From contig NW_019091379.1 in the NCBI RefSeq assembly GCF_001949145.1, positions 1,693,563 to 1,725,892 on the forward strand: a stretch of 32,330 nucleotides of DNA, given 5' to 3'. Under the pieces are notes generated by a model. That model saw only the letters and a program-made list of their open reading frames with translations, did no database searches and was not told the DNA's origin. Shown here in pieces: positions 21,701 through 28,312 of the stretch; within the stretch, counting starts at the first letter, position 1; each line of letters begins with the position of its first letter. Source of the stretch: Acanthaster planci (taxonomy: Eukaryota > Echinodermata > Asteroidea > Valvatida > Acanthasteridae). The position numbers were made by a program, and so were the translations under genes.

Positions 21701-23001
21701 AGGAAGTATCACTGTGTTTAGTTGCAGTGCGTCATAGGATAGAATGGGGTCTTCATTATCTCACGGGTAGGATAAATAGCGCACGTGCAAGTTGCATTTT
21801 GATCACAAGAAAGTGAAAGGCGCAGTCTTACCCAGCGGCGTATCTGGCTTTTGGTGTGGGGGAGGGGGGCAAATTCAAAAGCTAATGCAGCTTCGGGCTC
21901 ATTCAACATAATTTTGGGGGAGAAAAAATATCAAAAGCCTAACTCGCAGTCCCAGCATCCTTATTTTTTGTGCGTGGTGTTGTTTTTTTTTTTAGGGTTC
22001 TGGTGCTAATACAGCATTTGATAACTATACTGATTACTTTCTTACATATGAAGTATTCTTTGTAAAAAAAATCCATCAGAGGGGCAACTTGCCCCCATCC
22101 CTTTCCCCGCTAGATACGCCACTGGTCTTAACGCTGCGGAGGATAATTTCCCTGGGGGATTCAACACGATTATTAAGCCAAAAAAAGTCTCAGGTTTCAG
22201 GTCAGTGCGTGCGTCGCCGTAGACCTTTGCGTCAGCAAAGTAAAAAGGTATTTGGTATAAATGATGTCTAAAAGCTGACAAACGTGTTTAATCGACTGAA
22301 ATCCTGTTCCTGCGTAGTTTAAACGTGTTTTGATGGGGGTACGCTTGAGTATTATGTCCAATAAAGGAGTCCCTCTGGTTCCCCATGTATTTAGTCGGGC
22401 ACTCTTTTTCAGATGACGTCATTTCTGTATTATACATTTACATTTTGGGAACCAGACTAACGAGGTAGTCTTATGTCCTGTGTACATGTACAAGCTGAAA
22501 ATGCTAAACAGTTAAAAAGCGCGGGGCCCAGTCTATTTTGTGTTGGTAGCGGCCGGCGTTACGTGCGCATGTAGTTGCGATGGACATTGCGCATTTGATA
22601 TACGTGCATCATTTCAAGAAGAAAATTGAGGGTAAAAAAAACCTGCGTCACCGCACCACGTTTGGAGCCAGCTCCTGACCAGAAACCGGAGACTTTTGAC
22701 CTTACACAAAACAGCTACTGCCTTTTTGAACAGGAAATATTGAATCGTACCCCACATGCCTTTGACAACGGTGTATACATGGATGATCCCAATCTATCTC
22801 ACCAGCGAACTGCGGTAAACACTTGTGACAGCTCATCAGAACATGGGGCGATTTCGTGATAAGATTTTCAAGACTTACCCACAATGTTGACAATGCCGAA
22901 CATTATACCAGGCGGTGACAGGAAAGTCAAATAACTCTTCTCCCAGTTGTCTTCAGGCCCTTGAGAACAGAGGAGCAGATTGAAGACTCGCTCCACAGAT
23001 C
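6391..23001 (-). CDS. DUR3-like urea symporter, C-terminal 7 exons (partial gene)
   Basis: This is a spliced gene for a urea-transporting member of the sodium:solute symporter family (SSS, LeuT fold), the DUR3 branch known from fungi, plants and marine invertebrates. It would import urea across the plasma membrane with H+ or Na+. Joining the exons gives about 514 residues. Family landmarks seen in order are GIVNIVGNFGTVFVDQSYWQ, WFAIPF, a Gly-Leu-x2-Pro-Ala-Val-Ala segment, MAVTSTGSAE followed by IIVYDLYQ, YSAMGVFIGSSVVP, TRDIDNPLSPW and a final two-helix hairpin. Full DUR3 proteins are usually about 650-720 residues, so roughly the first 150-200 are missing. All junctions are GT-AG and in phase (1, 1, 2, 0, 1, 2). 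No frameshift or internal stop is seen, so the gene looks intact as far as it goes. H+ versus Na+ coupling cannot be decided here. Residue numbers in the exon entries count from the first, split codon at 23001. Confidence 0.95.
7152..7336. mobile_element. Possible relative of the 5.64-kb MITE
   Basis: The left end (GCCCGGTCGATTTATACTTT then AAAGCGAATT) resembles the reverse complement of the right end (GGCGGTTGAGACTTGACGCG then AAAGC). Like the 5642-5804 element it has GCGAA words and a GACGTCAC near one end. Divergence is high, so boundaries are approximate. Confidence 0.35.
7735..7830. repeat. TACATGTACATG palindromic repeat cluster
   Basis: Words ACTACATGTACATGTACGG, ATACATGTATGCACC and GTGCATGTATATACACAC recur in under 100 bases. 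This is the same kind of self-complementary repeat as at 2.2 kb. It explains overlapping frames on both strands. Confidence 0.55.
8186..8369 (-). CDS. DUR3-like exon F
   Basis: This 184-bp exon encodes residues 334-393, completes Asp333 with two bases and begins Arg394 with two. It contains a membrane helix, about 340-362 (MLIGNCTSLLSGGLIAVGV). A charged loop follows with WEKTRDIDNPLSPWTELY, a DUR3 hallmark. The acceptor is CATCACAG and the donor is the consensus GTGAGT. Codon phases match both neighbours, which confirms the splice sites. Confidence 0.94.
8370..9136 (-). other. Intron between DUR3-like exons E and F
   Basis: This 767-bp intron has donor GTAAAC and acceptor CATCACAG. Much of it is a TTTTCACTC/GAGTGAAAA-rich stretch with a tandem duplication. 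Confidence 0.85.
8817..8991. repeat. 93-bp-period tandem duplication
   Basis: The segment starting GACTAAAGTAATTATTTGTC at 8817 recurs almost unchanged from 8910. Each copy runs about 82 bases to TTTCACTC, with 11 bases between them. Only a few positions differ, such as TATCTCAATC versus TATTTCAATC, so the duplication is recent. Flanking sequence (8700-8816) carries the same motif in both orientations (GAGTGAAAA and TTTTCACTCGAG). Confidence 0.85.
9137..9350 (-). CDS. DUR3-like exon E
   Basis: This 214-bp exon encodes residues 262-332 plus the first base of Asp333. It has two membrane helices: about 264-288, containing YSAMGVFIGSSVVPIILGTF, and about 298-319, containing the Gly-rich GALVGMLLGITSW. 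A short basic turn (Trp-Thr-Arg-Leu-Thr-Ser-Lys) separates them. Both match the DUR3 region that aligns with plant GWMYLAMGVLIGSAV. The acceptor is CTGCCCAG. The donor is GTAAAC, the weakest in the gene but with G at -1. The phase-0 junction with exon D is exact. Confidence 0.93.
9351..12624 (-). other. Intron between DUR3-like exons D and E
   Basis: This 3274-bp intron has donor GTAGGA and acceptor TGCCCAG. It holds only short frames, G-runs near 10862 and 11710, and a small palindrome (ACGCTTTTAAGCGT near 10838). No mobile element was recognised by eye. Confidence 0.8.
12625..12787 (-). CDS. DUR3-like exon D
   Basis: This 163-bp exon encodes residues 208-261 and completes Arg207 with its first base. 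It finishes the cysteine-rich loop (Cys212 and Cys222, with His225 in Lys-Thr-His-Gly) and has a basic stretch up to LRVKRDW. It then enters a membrane helix, about residues 240-260 (AILWVSIAIIPLTLLFDIL). The donor is CAG|GTAGGA. At the acceptor two AGs lie side by side (CACAGAG). The first is chosen because only it keeps the phase with exon C and gives Arg-Ala-Arg-Lys-Glu-Cys. Use of the second AG would shift the frame. Confidence 0.9.
12788..13187 (-). other. Intron between DUR3-like exons C and D
   Basis: This 400-bp intron has donor GTAGGT and acceptor TTCACAG. Apart from a small palindrome, AATATCGACAGTCGATATT at about 13063, nothing stands out. Confidence 0.85.
13188..13476 (-). CDS. 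DUR3-like exon C, with cysteine-rich loop
   Basis: This 289-bp exon encodes residues 112-206 and two bases of Arg207. The first half is a membrane helix (about 128-153) carrying MAVTSTGSAEVIAITS. This small-residue, Ser/Thr-rich helix in SSS transporters contributes to ion and substrate coordination. It ends in IIVYDLYQ, the usual step into a cytosolic loop. The second half is unusual: seven cysteines at residues 174, 177, 191, 193, 194, 199 and 202 in a basic loop (GKSRGR, NKRD). The plant and fungal loop is short and not cysteine-rich as far as I know. The acceptor is TTTTCAG and the donor GTAGGT. The 331-bp intron to exon B is the shortest in the gene. Confidence 0.95.
13477..13807 (-). 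other. Intron between DUR3-like exons B and C
   Basis: This 331-bp intron has donor GTAAGG and acceptor TTTTCAG. No repeat or other feature is seen inside. Confidence 0.85.
13808..14014 (-). CDS. DUR3-like exon B
   Basis: This 207-bp exon encodes residues 43-110 plus the first base of Gly111. It begins NFGTVFVDQSYWQ, the best-conserved signature of the DUR3 family, and continues through a Lys-Pro-rich turn into a hydrophobic helix with MVWFAIPFAFSTTMGLAYTA (about residues 74-93). The acceptor is ATCACAG and the donor GTAAGG. The split Gly codon joins in phase with exon A. The region after the helix (about residues 95-110, ending in Leu-Val-Asn-Gln) is short and variable in the family. A SINE-like element starts within about 100 bases of the acceptor on the intron side. 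Confidence 0.95.
14090..14210 (+). mobile_element. SINE-like fragment with Deu-domain-like motif
   Basis: The stretch CCTTGTGTCCCTGGGCAAGC followed by CACTTCACC closely resembles the conserved core of Deu-domain SINEs of vertebrates and invertebrate deuterostomes, as I recall it. The upstream GCGGGTCAGAGGCTTGAATC may be a decayed promoter part. Boundaries are approximate and the family name rests on memory of the motif. Confidence 0.4.
14541..14771. mobile_element. ACACC/GGTGT-rich MITE, copy 1
   Basis: The left end CACTGCAAAAACTTTGGTG pairs with the right end, whose reverse complement starts CACCGCAAAAAGTGC. The 231-bp interior is full of AACACC and GGTGTTA words in both orientations, allowing many alternative hairpins. 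No reading frame is conserved with the second copy. No target-site duplication was recognised. Confidence 0.6.
14875..15051 (+). mobile_element. TA-flanked MITE, copy C (internal deletion)
   Basis: It begins TCCGGCTCGTAAGTGACTTC and ends CACACTTAAGAACTGGA, followed by TA. The interior matches the copy at 18406-18605 in the same orientation (ATTTGCAGGCTCC, ATCGCTGAAGTTGC, ATGGTTCCA). About 20 bases before the right terminus are missing, giving 177 bp instead of about 197-200. Confidence 0.8.
15690..15905 (-). mobile_element. tRNA-derived SINE, minus strand
   Basis: On the minus strand there is a perfect RNA polymerase III box A, TGGCGTAGTTG (15900-15890). About 35 bases on is a box B core GTTCGAATC (15854-15846). 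A non-tRNA body follows with TTTCAGTCCC and a CGGTTTTCCTCTCACC-like segment. The spacing and both boxes match a tRNA-derived SINE. It is not a tRNA gene, because the second half does not fold back to the start. Confidence 0.65.
16165..16400 (+). mobile_element. tRNA-derived SINE, plus strand
   Basis: A box B, GGTTCGAGTCC, lies at 16236-16246 after a decayed box A region. The body has TTGGTTTCCAGTCC, CGCAGGGTTTCTCTGGGTG and AGGTTTCCTCC, paralleling the body of the minus-strand SINE 300 bases away, and an AT-rich tail (AATAAAGGTTATGAATAAAT). The two look like the same SINE group inserted in opposite directions. Confidence 0.6.
16930..17138. repeat. A-rich low-complexity stretch
   Basis: This purine- and A-rich stretch has recurrent GTTAAACTGAAAATAAAA-type words. 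It contains no gene and directly precedes the dispersed repeat unit Y copy. Confidence 0.45.
17139..17350 (+). repeat. Dispersed repeat unit Y, copy 1, ending in a hairpin
   Basis: Positions 17139-17317 match 18896-19074 over exactly 179 bases (GAATGCTTTACTTTA, AACATTCAGTGAGAACATCA, AAAACGGTGTTCTTAAGTCA, and so on). This copy continues into a near-perfect hairpin: 17286-17317 pairs with 17321-17350 around a CAA loop. The stem includes AACTGTAGATT and GAGCGAGGC. The long stem suggests a transposon end or foldback. Confidence 0.8.
18169..18365 (-). mobile_element. TA-flanked MITE, copy A
   Basis: The terminal repeats are TCCGGTTCGTAAGTG at the left and CACTTACGAACCGGA at the right. TA dinucleotides lie directly outside both ends (18167-18168 and 18366-18367), as expected for a Tc1/mariner-type target site. 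The 197-bp interior has no coding capacity. Compared with copies B and C it lies in the opposite orientation. Confidence 0.85.
18406..18605 (+). mobile_element. TA-flanked MITE, copy B
   Basis: It starts TCAGGTTCGTAAGTCACTTC after a TA and ends ATCACACTTACGAACTGGA. The outer TA on the right has decayed to CA. It is 200 bp long and begins only 40 bases after copy A, in inverted orientation, so the pair forms a large imperfect palindrome. Confidence 0.8.
18684..18718. repeat. Short duplicated segment near the MITEs, copy 1
   Basis: CCATTATAATTTTG followed by CACCTCTGGTGATTTCGACA recurs with small changes at about 19635-19673. In both places it lies just beyond the right end of a TA-flanked MITE. 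Confidence 0.5.
18716..18893 (+). repeat. Dispersed repeat unit X, copy 1
   Basis: This 178-bp segment (AACTGCCATC, TATCCCGCAGAAATT, GTACCGTACGCTCTTTCGCG, ATTGTATGTTAAAC) matches the reverse complement of 27082-27259 with scattered differences. It is joined directly to unit Y on its right, suggesting both belong to one larger transposon. Confidence 0.8.
18896..19074 (+). repeat. Dispersed repeat unit Y, copy 2
   Basis: This 179-bp segment is nearly identical to 17139-17317, including AGGAGAATGGACGAGGAACT. Here the sequence stops after the left hairpin arm (GGGCGAGGC) and the right arm is absent, so this copy lost or never had the foldback end. Confidence 0.8.
19566..19614 (+). mobile_element. 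TA-flanked MITE, copy D (right-end fragment)
   Basis: Only the right part of the element is present (GTGCAGTGGGCATGAATT, GAAGTGGCGTCACACTTACG, AACCGGA), followed by TA at 19615-19616. It matches the right ends of copies B and C. Confidence 0.7.
19635..19673. repeat. Short duplicated segment near the MITEs, copy 2
   Basis: It reads CCATTATATATAATTTGG followed by CACCTCTGGTGATTTCGACA, matching 18684-18718. The shared context downstream of MITE copies B and D points to a segmental duplication or a larger parent element. Confidence 0.5.
20434..20456. repeat. (TACATG)n microsatellite
   Basis: Three to four perfect TACATG units form a self-complementary run. It is the same repeat type as at 2.2 and 7.7 kb. 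Confidence 0.75.
21211..21457. mobile_element. Possible 247-bp inverted-repeat element
   Basis: The left end TAGACCTTTTCCCAGTGACG and the reverse complement of the right end, TAGACCTTCTCCACCCACGT, form an imperfect terminal inverted repeat. There is no coding content. A clear target-site duplication was not seen, so the boundaries are tentative. Confidence 0.5.
21833..22124. mobile_element. hAT-like MITE with 8-bp target-site duplication
   Basis: The left terminus CAGCGGCGTATCTGGC pairs with the right terminus GCTAGATACGCCACTG, the CAGTGGCGTA type of end common in hAT elements. Just outside are GTCTTACC (21825-21832) and GTCTTAAC (22125-22132), an 8-bp target-site duplication with one change, as hAT transposition produces. 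Both sub-ends carry G-rich or C-rich runs (GGGGGAGGGGGGC and GCCCCC). The 292-bp element has no transposase. Confidence 0.85.
22879..23001 (-). CDS. DUR3-like exon A (first exon seen)
   Basis: This 123-bp exon encodes residues 1-41 plus the first base of Gly42. The acceptor follows a pyrimidine-rich tract ending TTTAG. The donor is the perfect GTAAGT. It opens with the last two bases of a codon (probably Gly, as in the Gly-Ser step of the family), then reads SVERVFNLLL. A short polar segment with Asn-Trp-Glu follows, then SYLTFLSPPG and the start of a membrane helix, IMFGIVNIV. That helix continues in the next exon after an 8.9-kb intron. Conservation of the SYLTFLS...G.IFGIVNIVG block in DUR3 proteins makes the call secure. 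The exon supplying the base before it was not identified. Confidence 0.93.
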
Positions 23002-25936
23002 CTAAACCCCCAAAAAGAAACAAATAAGTAACAAAAATATCATATGAAATTAATTAATGAAAAAAAAACGCTATGGCAAATTTCTTAAACACTCTTAAAT
23101 GTTTGCTCTTCTCCGATCAAAACGGTCATTTCAAAAGGCATGTATTAATGCGTGATACATTAATTTGAATAAAAAAATAATGGCTTTACTGCAAATTATT
23201 ATGACTGAAACATACCCAAAGTATGAGATTTAGTCGTAAAAATTTAACAATGTAAACATGTTAAACCACAAGAGCTTATGACATCAAAATCGAATTCTAT
23301 GAAGAAAAAATCCGGCAGTTGGACACGTCAGGGGAAAATAACACAGCCAAAGCAAAGGCGATTAACCCGGCCCATACATTAGGAATTAATATCTTAAGGA
23401 GAATCTGTGAAGGGTGGGATCCCTTCATCACTTGGTATTGCTGCATCGAGGAAGTGCAATAACCTCATGATGGTATCGGTAAATTTGTTGCTCCATTGCA
23501 AGTGTTGAGTTTTAACAGGTGCTGCACAGTTTTTGTTCACGAAGTCGGATCCTACCATTCAGAAATAAGGTTTCCAGGGTTTCTACTGTTCCTAAAACAC
23601 GAGGCACGACACCACCGACTGGGTGAAATGCGGCGACAGGTCTATGTTAACCTGATTGTTCTCGCATGAAGAGATTGTATTGTAAAGAACCACGACACCG
23701 TCACGTTCACAAGAAGCAAACTGCAGAAATATTCTTGCCGACGACCACCTAAGATGACCATTGCCGTTTCAGGACGTTCAAGGGCAACTTTGCAGAAGTT
23801 GTGGAACTTGGTGATTGTTTTAAAATGATTGATGCTCTTAAGACTTGAATCGTCCTTCAAAACGTTCACTAGCTCCGTCGAAAGACATGTTTGATCATGT
23901 CCTGCACATTAAAAGAATGCCTGTAAAAAAACTCCGTCGGAGTTGAAACTAAAGACAAATTATCTAGATAGGCAAAAACAAATTACATTTTAGCCCATAT
24001 AGTAATTCCGTAGCCTAGGCTTAATATTGGTATGCCACGTATCCTGTGTTCCCGCATGAGGGCTAACTAACATTATGTACATGTTTGTAAAACTGGTTTA
24101 TGTTTGTCACAGCATCTTTCAATGATGCCCCTCACCTTCATCCAGAACACTGTACGTGTGAATTTCCATACCCACCTTTTTTAAAAGTGGGAACACTAAA
24201 AGTAAAACTTTTTGACATTTCTTGCATCGTTTGCCAAATTTTATCTTCGTAGGCCCATGGGACTCTTTTTAGAGAAACATAATTATTTCATAATTCATTG
24301 CTTCTATAACGAAAGTCAACGCTACATGCACCTGTAAGGCCAAGACCCTAAAACTGTGGTAAAGGCATATGTAGTACATGTAACTGGTCTGTGTTGGTCT
24401 AAAGTAGGCCTAATTATTTAAACAGTATGAGGATTAAACCTCCCTGACTTATTCATTTAGCTAGGGCAATTCCCAGCTCCATAGGTTTCGACCCAAGAAT
24501 TGCAAGTGACGTTACCCTGGCAACAAACTCCAGTGAATCAGACATCACGAGCAGCCCTCCTCACATTCTACCCAGTATGCCACCCCAAGGCATGTTCTTT
24601 CCAATGGGGAGCAGTGTTATGACATGTTTGAATTGAGATAACTCCAAAAAAAATTTTAAGATTAAGTTTTGTTTGACCCCTTTTCTGCAAAGTAAATAAA
24701 ACAGAATATTTGGTTGAATGGCGTTGCTCTGTGCAAAGGTAATACAGCATAGCCATATTCCATTTTTCAATAGGGTGGTTCTTATGCAAATTCTTGGAAT
24801 AATGTACTGTAGGTGGAAGGTCAAACACTATTTTAATATGTAGTACTGTATCCAATTTTACAAAGCTGCCCAAAGTACCAAACTACTTGAATGTACCCTG
24901 CAATTATAGAAATAGTTCTAAACAGCATACTGAAGGATTTAGGCTACTGTCATACTTTTCCTGTAGAAAATGTCAGCACAGAAAGTGATTTTATTAACAA
25001 CCTCTCGATGTCAATTTCAAATTAATTAGCAGCTGATTGTACCCAGAATACCTTTCCAAAACATGTTTTGTTATCTAGGTCCAAACGAGAGTGGACGTAT
25101 GATGTGTTATCATTGCGAGGATTGCCTTTTTAAAAAAATTTGTAATTAATAGTTATTTCATTCTGTTTTAGTATATGAAGAATAGAAGTAAAAACTGAAT
25201 GGTTGATTGAGTGGTCTTGCTTTATGACTGTAATTGTATCTTTTTTAATAATTTTGTCTATAAATCAGCTTTACCTCGGCAAACACCAAACAATGACCCT
25301 ATCTGTAATACAGCAGCTTCCTCAGACCGATTTGTGGTCTAATTTAGAAGCTTCAAGTCTGGGGAAGCGTGGCTTTTGATACTCTGCCAAATTGTACAAA
25401 GTTGCCAAGAAATACTAAATCAATAAATTATATATTCAATAAATACTGTAAAGCAATAATAAGAATTTGCTATAGGACACAAAGTGATCTTGTTGATGAC
25501 CTACCACTGTATAAAATTTGGAGTTTGTCAACATGTAATTCTACCCAGTATTTATCTCGTAGACATGTTCTTTTGCATTGAGCTACAATATTGTTAATTG
25601 CTAGTACTTGTACCAGTCATCTGTTGGAGCATAATGCAAAACAAAAAGGTTGCCGGTTAGGCTTAAGTGGTGTTACAGTATAGACTTCGGCCATTTACTG
25701 TTACTGTGTGTTTTTTTCCAGTTTTTTCATCTTGTAATAATTCAATCTTGTAATAGGAGTGATATTATTCTAAAATATGATTTTGAACTAAATTTTGTTT
25801 AGCTTTCAAATTATAGCAATAAAAACATGATCAAGTTAATTTTCCTGTTGTCAATATGTTATTTGAAATTCAAACTCGTTGTATAATTTTTTCAATTTCC
25901 ACGTAATGTGTAACAGTAAAACAAAAAGAACAGTTC
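23002..25936. other. Upstream intron or 5' flank of the DUR3-like gene
   Basis: The exons for the N-terminal half should lie at or beyond this region. No segment matches the expected DUR3 motifs (the Gly-Pro-Phe-Trp helix, Lys-Ala-Pro-Asn-Ala, or Gly-Gly-Leu-Lys-Ala-Thr) on the minus strand. A 76-codon minus frame at 23642-23869 has no recognised domain. A donor-like GTGAGG at 24135 is weak evidence for an exon. Confidence 0.5.
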
Positions 25937-26224
25937 CCCAGTGACCACTTGAAATGAGATGACACCATTTGGGGTATTAAAATTAACACCAGTACAAGTG
26001 TAGCTTCTCGTAATGCCAACTAACAGTGTTCCTTTATACCACGTTCCTTACCAAAAATAAACCCCATTTGGGAATTATTTTACTCCCGTACCGGTATTTG
26101 TTTTTCAAGTTACACACCAAAAATTGGTGCCATTTAACACCTAAAGCCTTGCCCAAAATAAACACCAATAAATGATAAAATTCTACACCATCGGTGTTAT
26201 TTTAACACCGACGTTTTAGCAGTG
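25937..26224. mobile_element. ACACC/GGTGT-rich MITE, copy 2
   Basis: It has the same composition as 14541-14771: many TTAACACC and GGTGTTA words in both orientations. The right end TTTTAGCAGTG is the reverse complement of CACTGCTAAAA, close to the left end of copy 1. The left boundary is approximate. Confidence 0.5.
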
Positions 26225-27047
26225 CACCAAACTAATCCGTCAGACTCATACCTCTTGCCTTAAGCTCAGGTGTGAGTTAACGAATCGTCTAAAAATACCA
26301 CATCACAAACATAAGACAAATGTTCCTTCCCTTTCAAATAGAATATTTATAAGCAATTCAGACACAAAAATAGTACAATGTACTTAAAAAAGTGACCGTC
26401 TACAAGCCACCTGCCATTTGATTTGACACCTGCAGCATACGATATTCTAGAAATGGAAACGTGATTGGCCTCGTGACGACTGGAAGAAGGAACATCTGTT
26501 CACGGGAAGCAAGCAATGACTAGTTTCATCCTTGCATAAGCCCCTCTTCAAATATTAACAAGCATCGCGAAAATAAGCACTGAACCATTTGCCTTCGATG
26601 CTGGAAGCATCAGACACGAGCATCAATGAACTCTCACAATGAACGTGATCTGTCTACAAAACAGCTTCGGGACTCTCATCTCTTCCACTCTAGAACATGA
26701 AGTTTTAGGTTACGCTATTTTAAACACTATACATTACCTCAAAATTGGCGGCAATTTGTGGCAACTACTGAGGTCGTGAAAAAAGAACGAGAGGTAACGT
26801 ATTTGTTGATCAGACACAGGTCTACCTAATCCTCCATGTCTCGACGTCTCAGCTATGATGAAAGATACCAGCAGAATTTTACTGTTTATGGGCCCCCAAT
26901 TTGTTTGGCACACGGTGCTTATAACATTTATCTATACTATCACTGGCTTAGCAATATGTAGCACGTTCGCTGCATACGTTGTTTACCGTATTGTATTAAG
27001 CTGTAAACTGAACAGATTTATGAACTGGAGGTAACGGTCCACGAATT
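26225..27047. other. No gene recognised
   Basis: Frames are short, there is no inverted repeat of note, and there are no DUR3 motifs on the minus strand. Confidence 0.4.
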
Positions 27048-27066
27048 TTATTTTATTTTATTTCAT
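27048..27066. repeat. (ATTTT)n simple repeat
   Basis: Four ATTTT-type units lie in a row just before the inverted copy of repeat unit X. On the minus strand they read as an A-rich tract next to that repeat. Confidence 0.6.
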
Positions 27067-27081
27067 TACATTTTCATTTCA

Positions 27082-27259
27082 GTTTAATATACAATACTGG
27101 CTAGACTGTTAGCGAAAGAGCGTACGGTACATCTACGGTCCAATTTCTGCGGGATATGCTTTCTGCCGATGTGTGGCAATATTTTCGATATTTAATGATT
27201 TCTTAATTCTACATGGAAGGGAGAGGAGACATTGAGGCACAAGCCTTGTGATGGCAGTT
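27082..27259 (-). repeat. Dispersed repeat unit X, copy 2 (inverted)
   Basis: The reverse complement matches 18716-18893 over 178 bases, including CATATCCCGCAGAAATT and GTACCGTACGCTCTTTCGC. Unit Y does not follow here. The other side runs directly into a foldback. Confidence 0.8.
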
Positions 27260-27472
27260 GCTCACGTCCCACAAATGCGGGATTTTCACAGTAGTGTGCC
27301 TCCAAGAGTTTGCAATGCGTTGACCAATCACAGTGCAAGATATCTGTCGATCGAATGCGCGTTTCAAAAGGGTCCACAGATTCCACGCACTATGATTGGT
27401 CAACGCAATGCAAACTCTTTGATGCGCACCATTGTGAATCCCCCGTATTGCAAACACGTAGCAACCGTCATC
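27250..27472. repeat. Foldback with ~100-bp arms
   Basis: The left arm, about 27250-27350, and the right arm, about 27375-27472, are imperfect reverse complements. The best part is AGAGTTTGCAATGCGTTGAC then CAATCA, mirrored by TGATTGGTCAACGCAATGCA then AACTCT. Frames on both strands here mirror each other for this reason. It resembles a foldback MITE abutting repeat unit X. Confidence 0.8.
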
Positions 27473-28049
27473 TCTGTTTAGGGGATTGTTTCTTGAAGTT
27501 GACAGCGCAGGTTTAATATGACTGGATTTCGATTTGTATTGATGTGGCTTGTGGGAAATTGTTTTTGGATACGCTCATCGGAATTTGTTATCAGAAACTG
27601 TCATTTTTTGTACATAATGCTTCACTTAAATTTTCAAAAGGTATATGAATGCTTGATTAACCAAGCGTAGATTGACGTGAATCTTATAGGTATCAAGATG
27701 CATGGCCGCCAGCGACAACACCGAATCTCTGTATTTGCAATAAACCTTTTTAACAGAAACATCTGGAAGATAAGACTGCAATTCTGGATACTCAGTTAAT
27801 TTTAAATATGAGAGACTGGAGGCGTTGAAGTGCTTTGCAAGAACGTACAGGGATTTCCTGCATCAGCCTGTTAGAAAACCAGTTATCACCAGTTATCAAA
27901 TAACATAGTGCTTTTATTATTAACTTGAGAGAGAATGCATTTCTTTTAGATTCGAGACTCAGGTACAGTTGTATTATTGGGGACTGCTCACTTAAAAGAC
28001 AATCGCCGATCCCGAATGACTGTTAAATTTGACGCGTTGATTTCACAGC
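27473..28049. other. No gene recognised
   Basis: This AT-rich sequence has short frames and contains nothing I can name. Confidence 0.4.
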
Positions 28050-28099
28050 GAATACACCACGACAGCTTCCAAGTGAGTCGTAAATTGTAAAAAAAAAAA

Positions 28100-28312
28100 A
28101 ATCTGATCCAACACCCTTGCAGACGCTGCCCTCTTGGGAAGAACAAAGAAGCCAACTTTATTGCTTTCGTTTCGCGCCAAAACTTCCTCCGGCGAAATTA
28201 CCGTAATCGAAATTGGCAATCCAATAACCGAAGCTGAGAGTGCCGCAGTACGGTTGGGTTCCACCGAGGCATTGTTGAAGAAAACAGACATCAAACAATC
28301 TACGAATGGGCG
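28100..28312. other. Open on both strands; possible exon of unknown gene
   Basis: About 70 codons are open on both strands with balanced, locally GC-richer composition, unlike the flanks. On the minus strand the translation has three potential N-glycosylation sites and a segment ISPEEVLARNESNKVGFFVL, which looks protein-like. On the plus strand, after an acceptor-like CACCCTTGCAG at about 28121, it reads LLLSFRAKTSSGEITVIEIG. Neither strand has a convincing pair of splice sites, and I recognise no family. It is reported as a candidate only. Confidence 0.2.

Larger units (their letters stand above)
14015..22878 (-). other. 8.9-kb repeat-rich intron between exons A and B
   Basis: The donor is GTAAGT at 22878 and the acceptor ATCACAG at 14015. 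It interrupts the codon of the Gly in the Val-Gly-Asn-Phe-Gly signature. It is more than twice the length of any other intron seen here and carries most of the mobile elements listed separately. Stretches between them (19.7-20.4, 20.5-21.2 and 22.15-22.87 kb) have no recognised feature beyond short frames. Confidence 0.85.

Noticed and set aside
23642-23869. 76-codon minus-strand frame upstream of exon A
   Set aside because: It looks somewhat protein-like but lacks splice sites in phase with exon A, has no membrane helix expected for this part of DUR3, and matches no family I recognise.
24470-24620. Plus-strand open stretch rich in Ser and Pro after an acceptor-like TTTAG
   Set aside because: No donor site of quality, no partner exons, and the reading frame soon stops.
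24561-24873. Two overlapping minus-strand open frames (87 and 101 codons)
   Set aside because: They overlap in different frames, have AT-driven composition and contain no DUR3 or other motif.
27192-27516. Several open frames on both strands
   Set aside because: They arise from the foldback, whose arms are reverse complements, so similar peptides appear on both strands.
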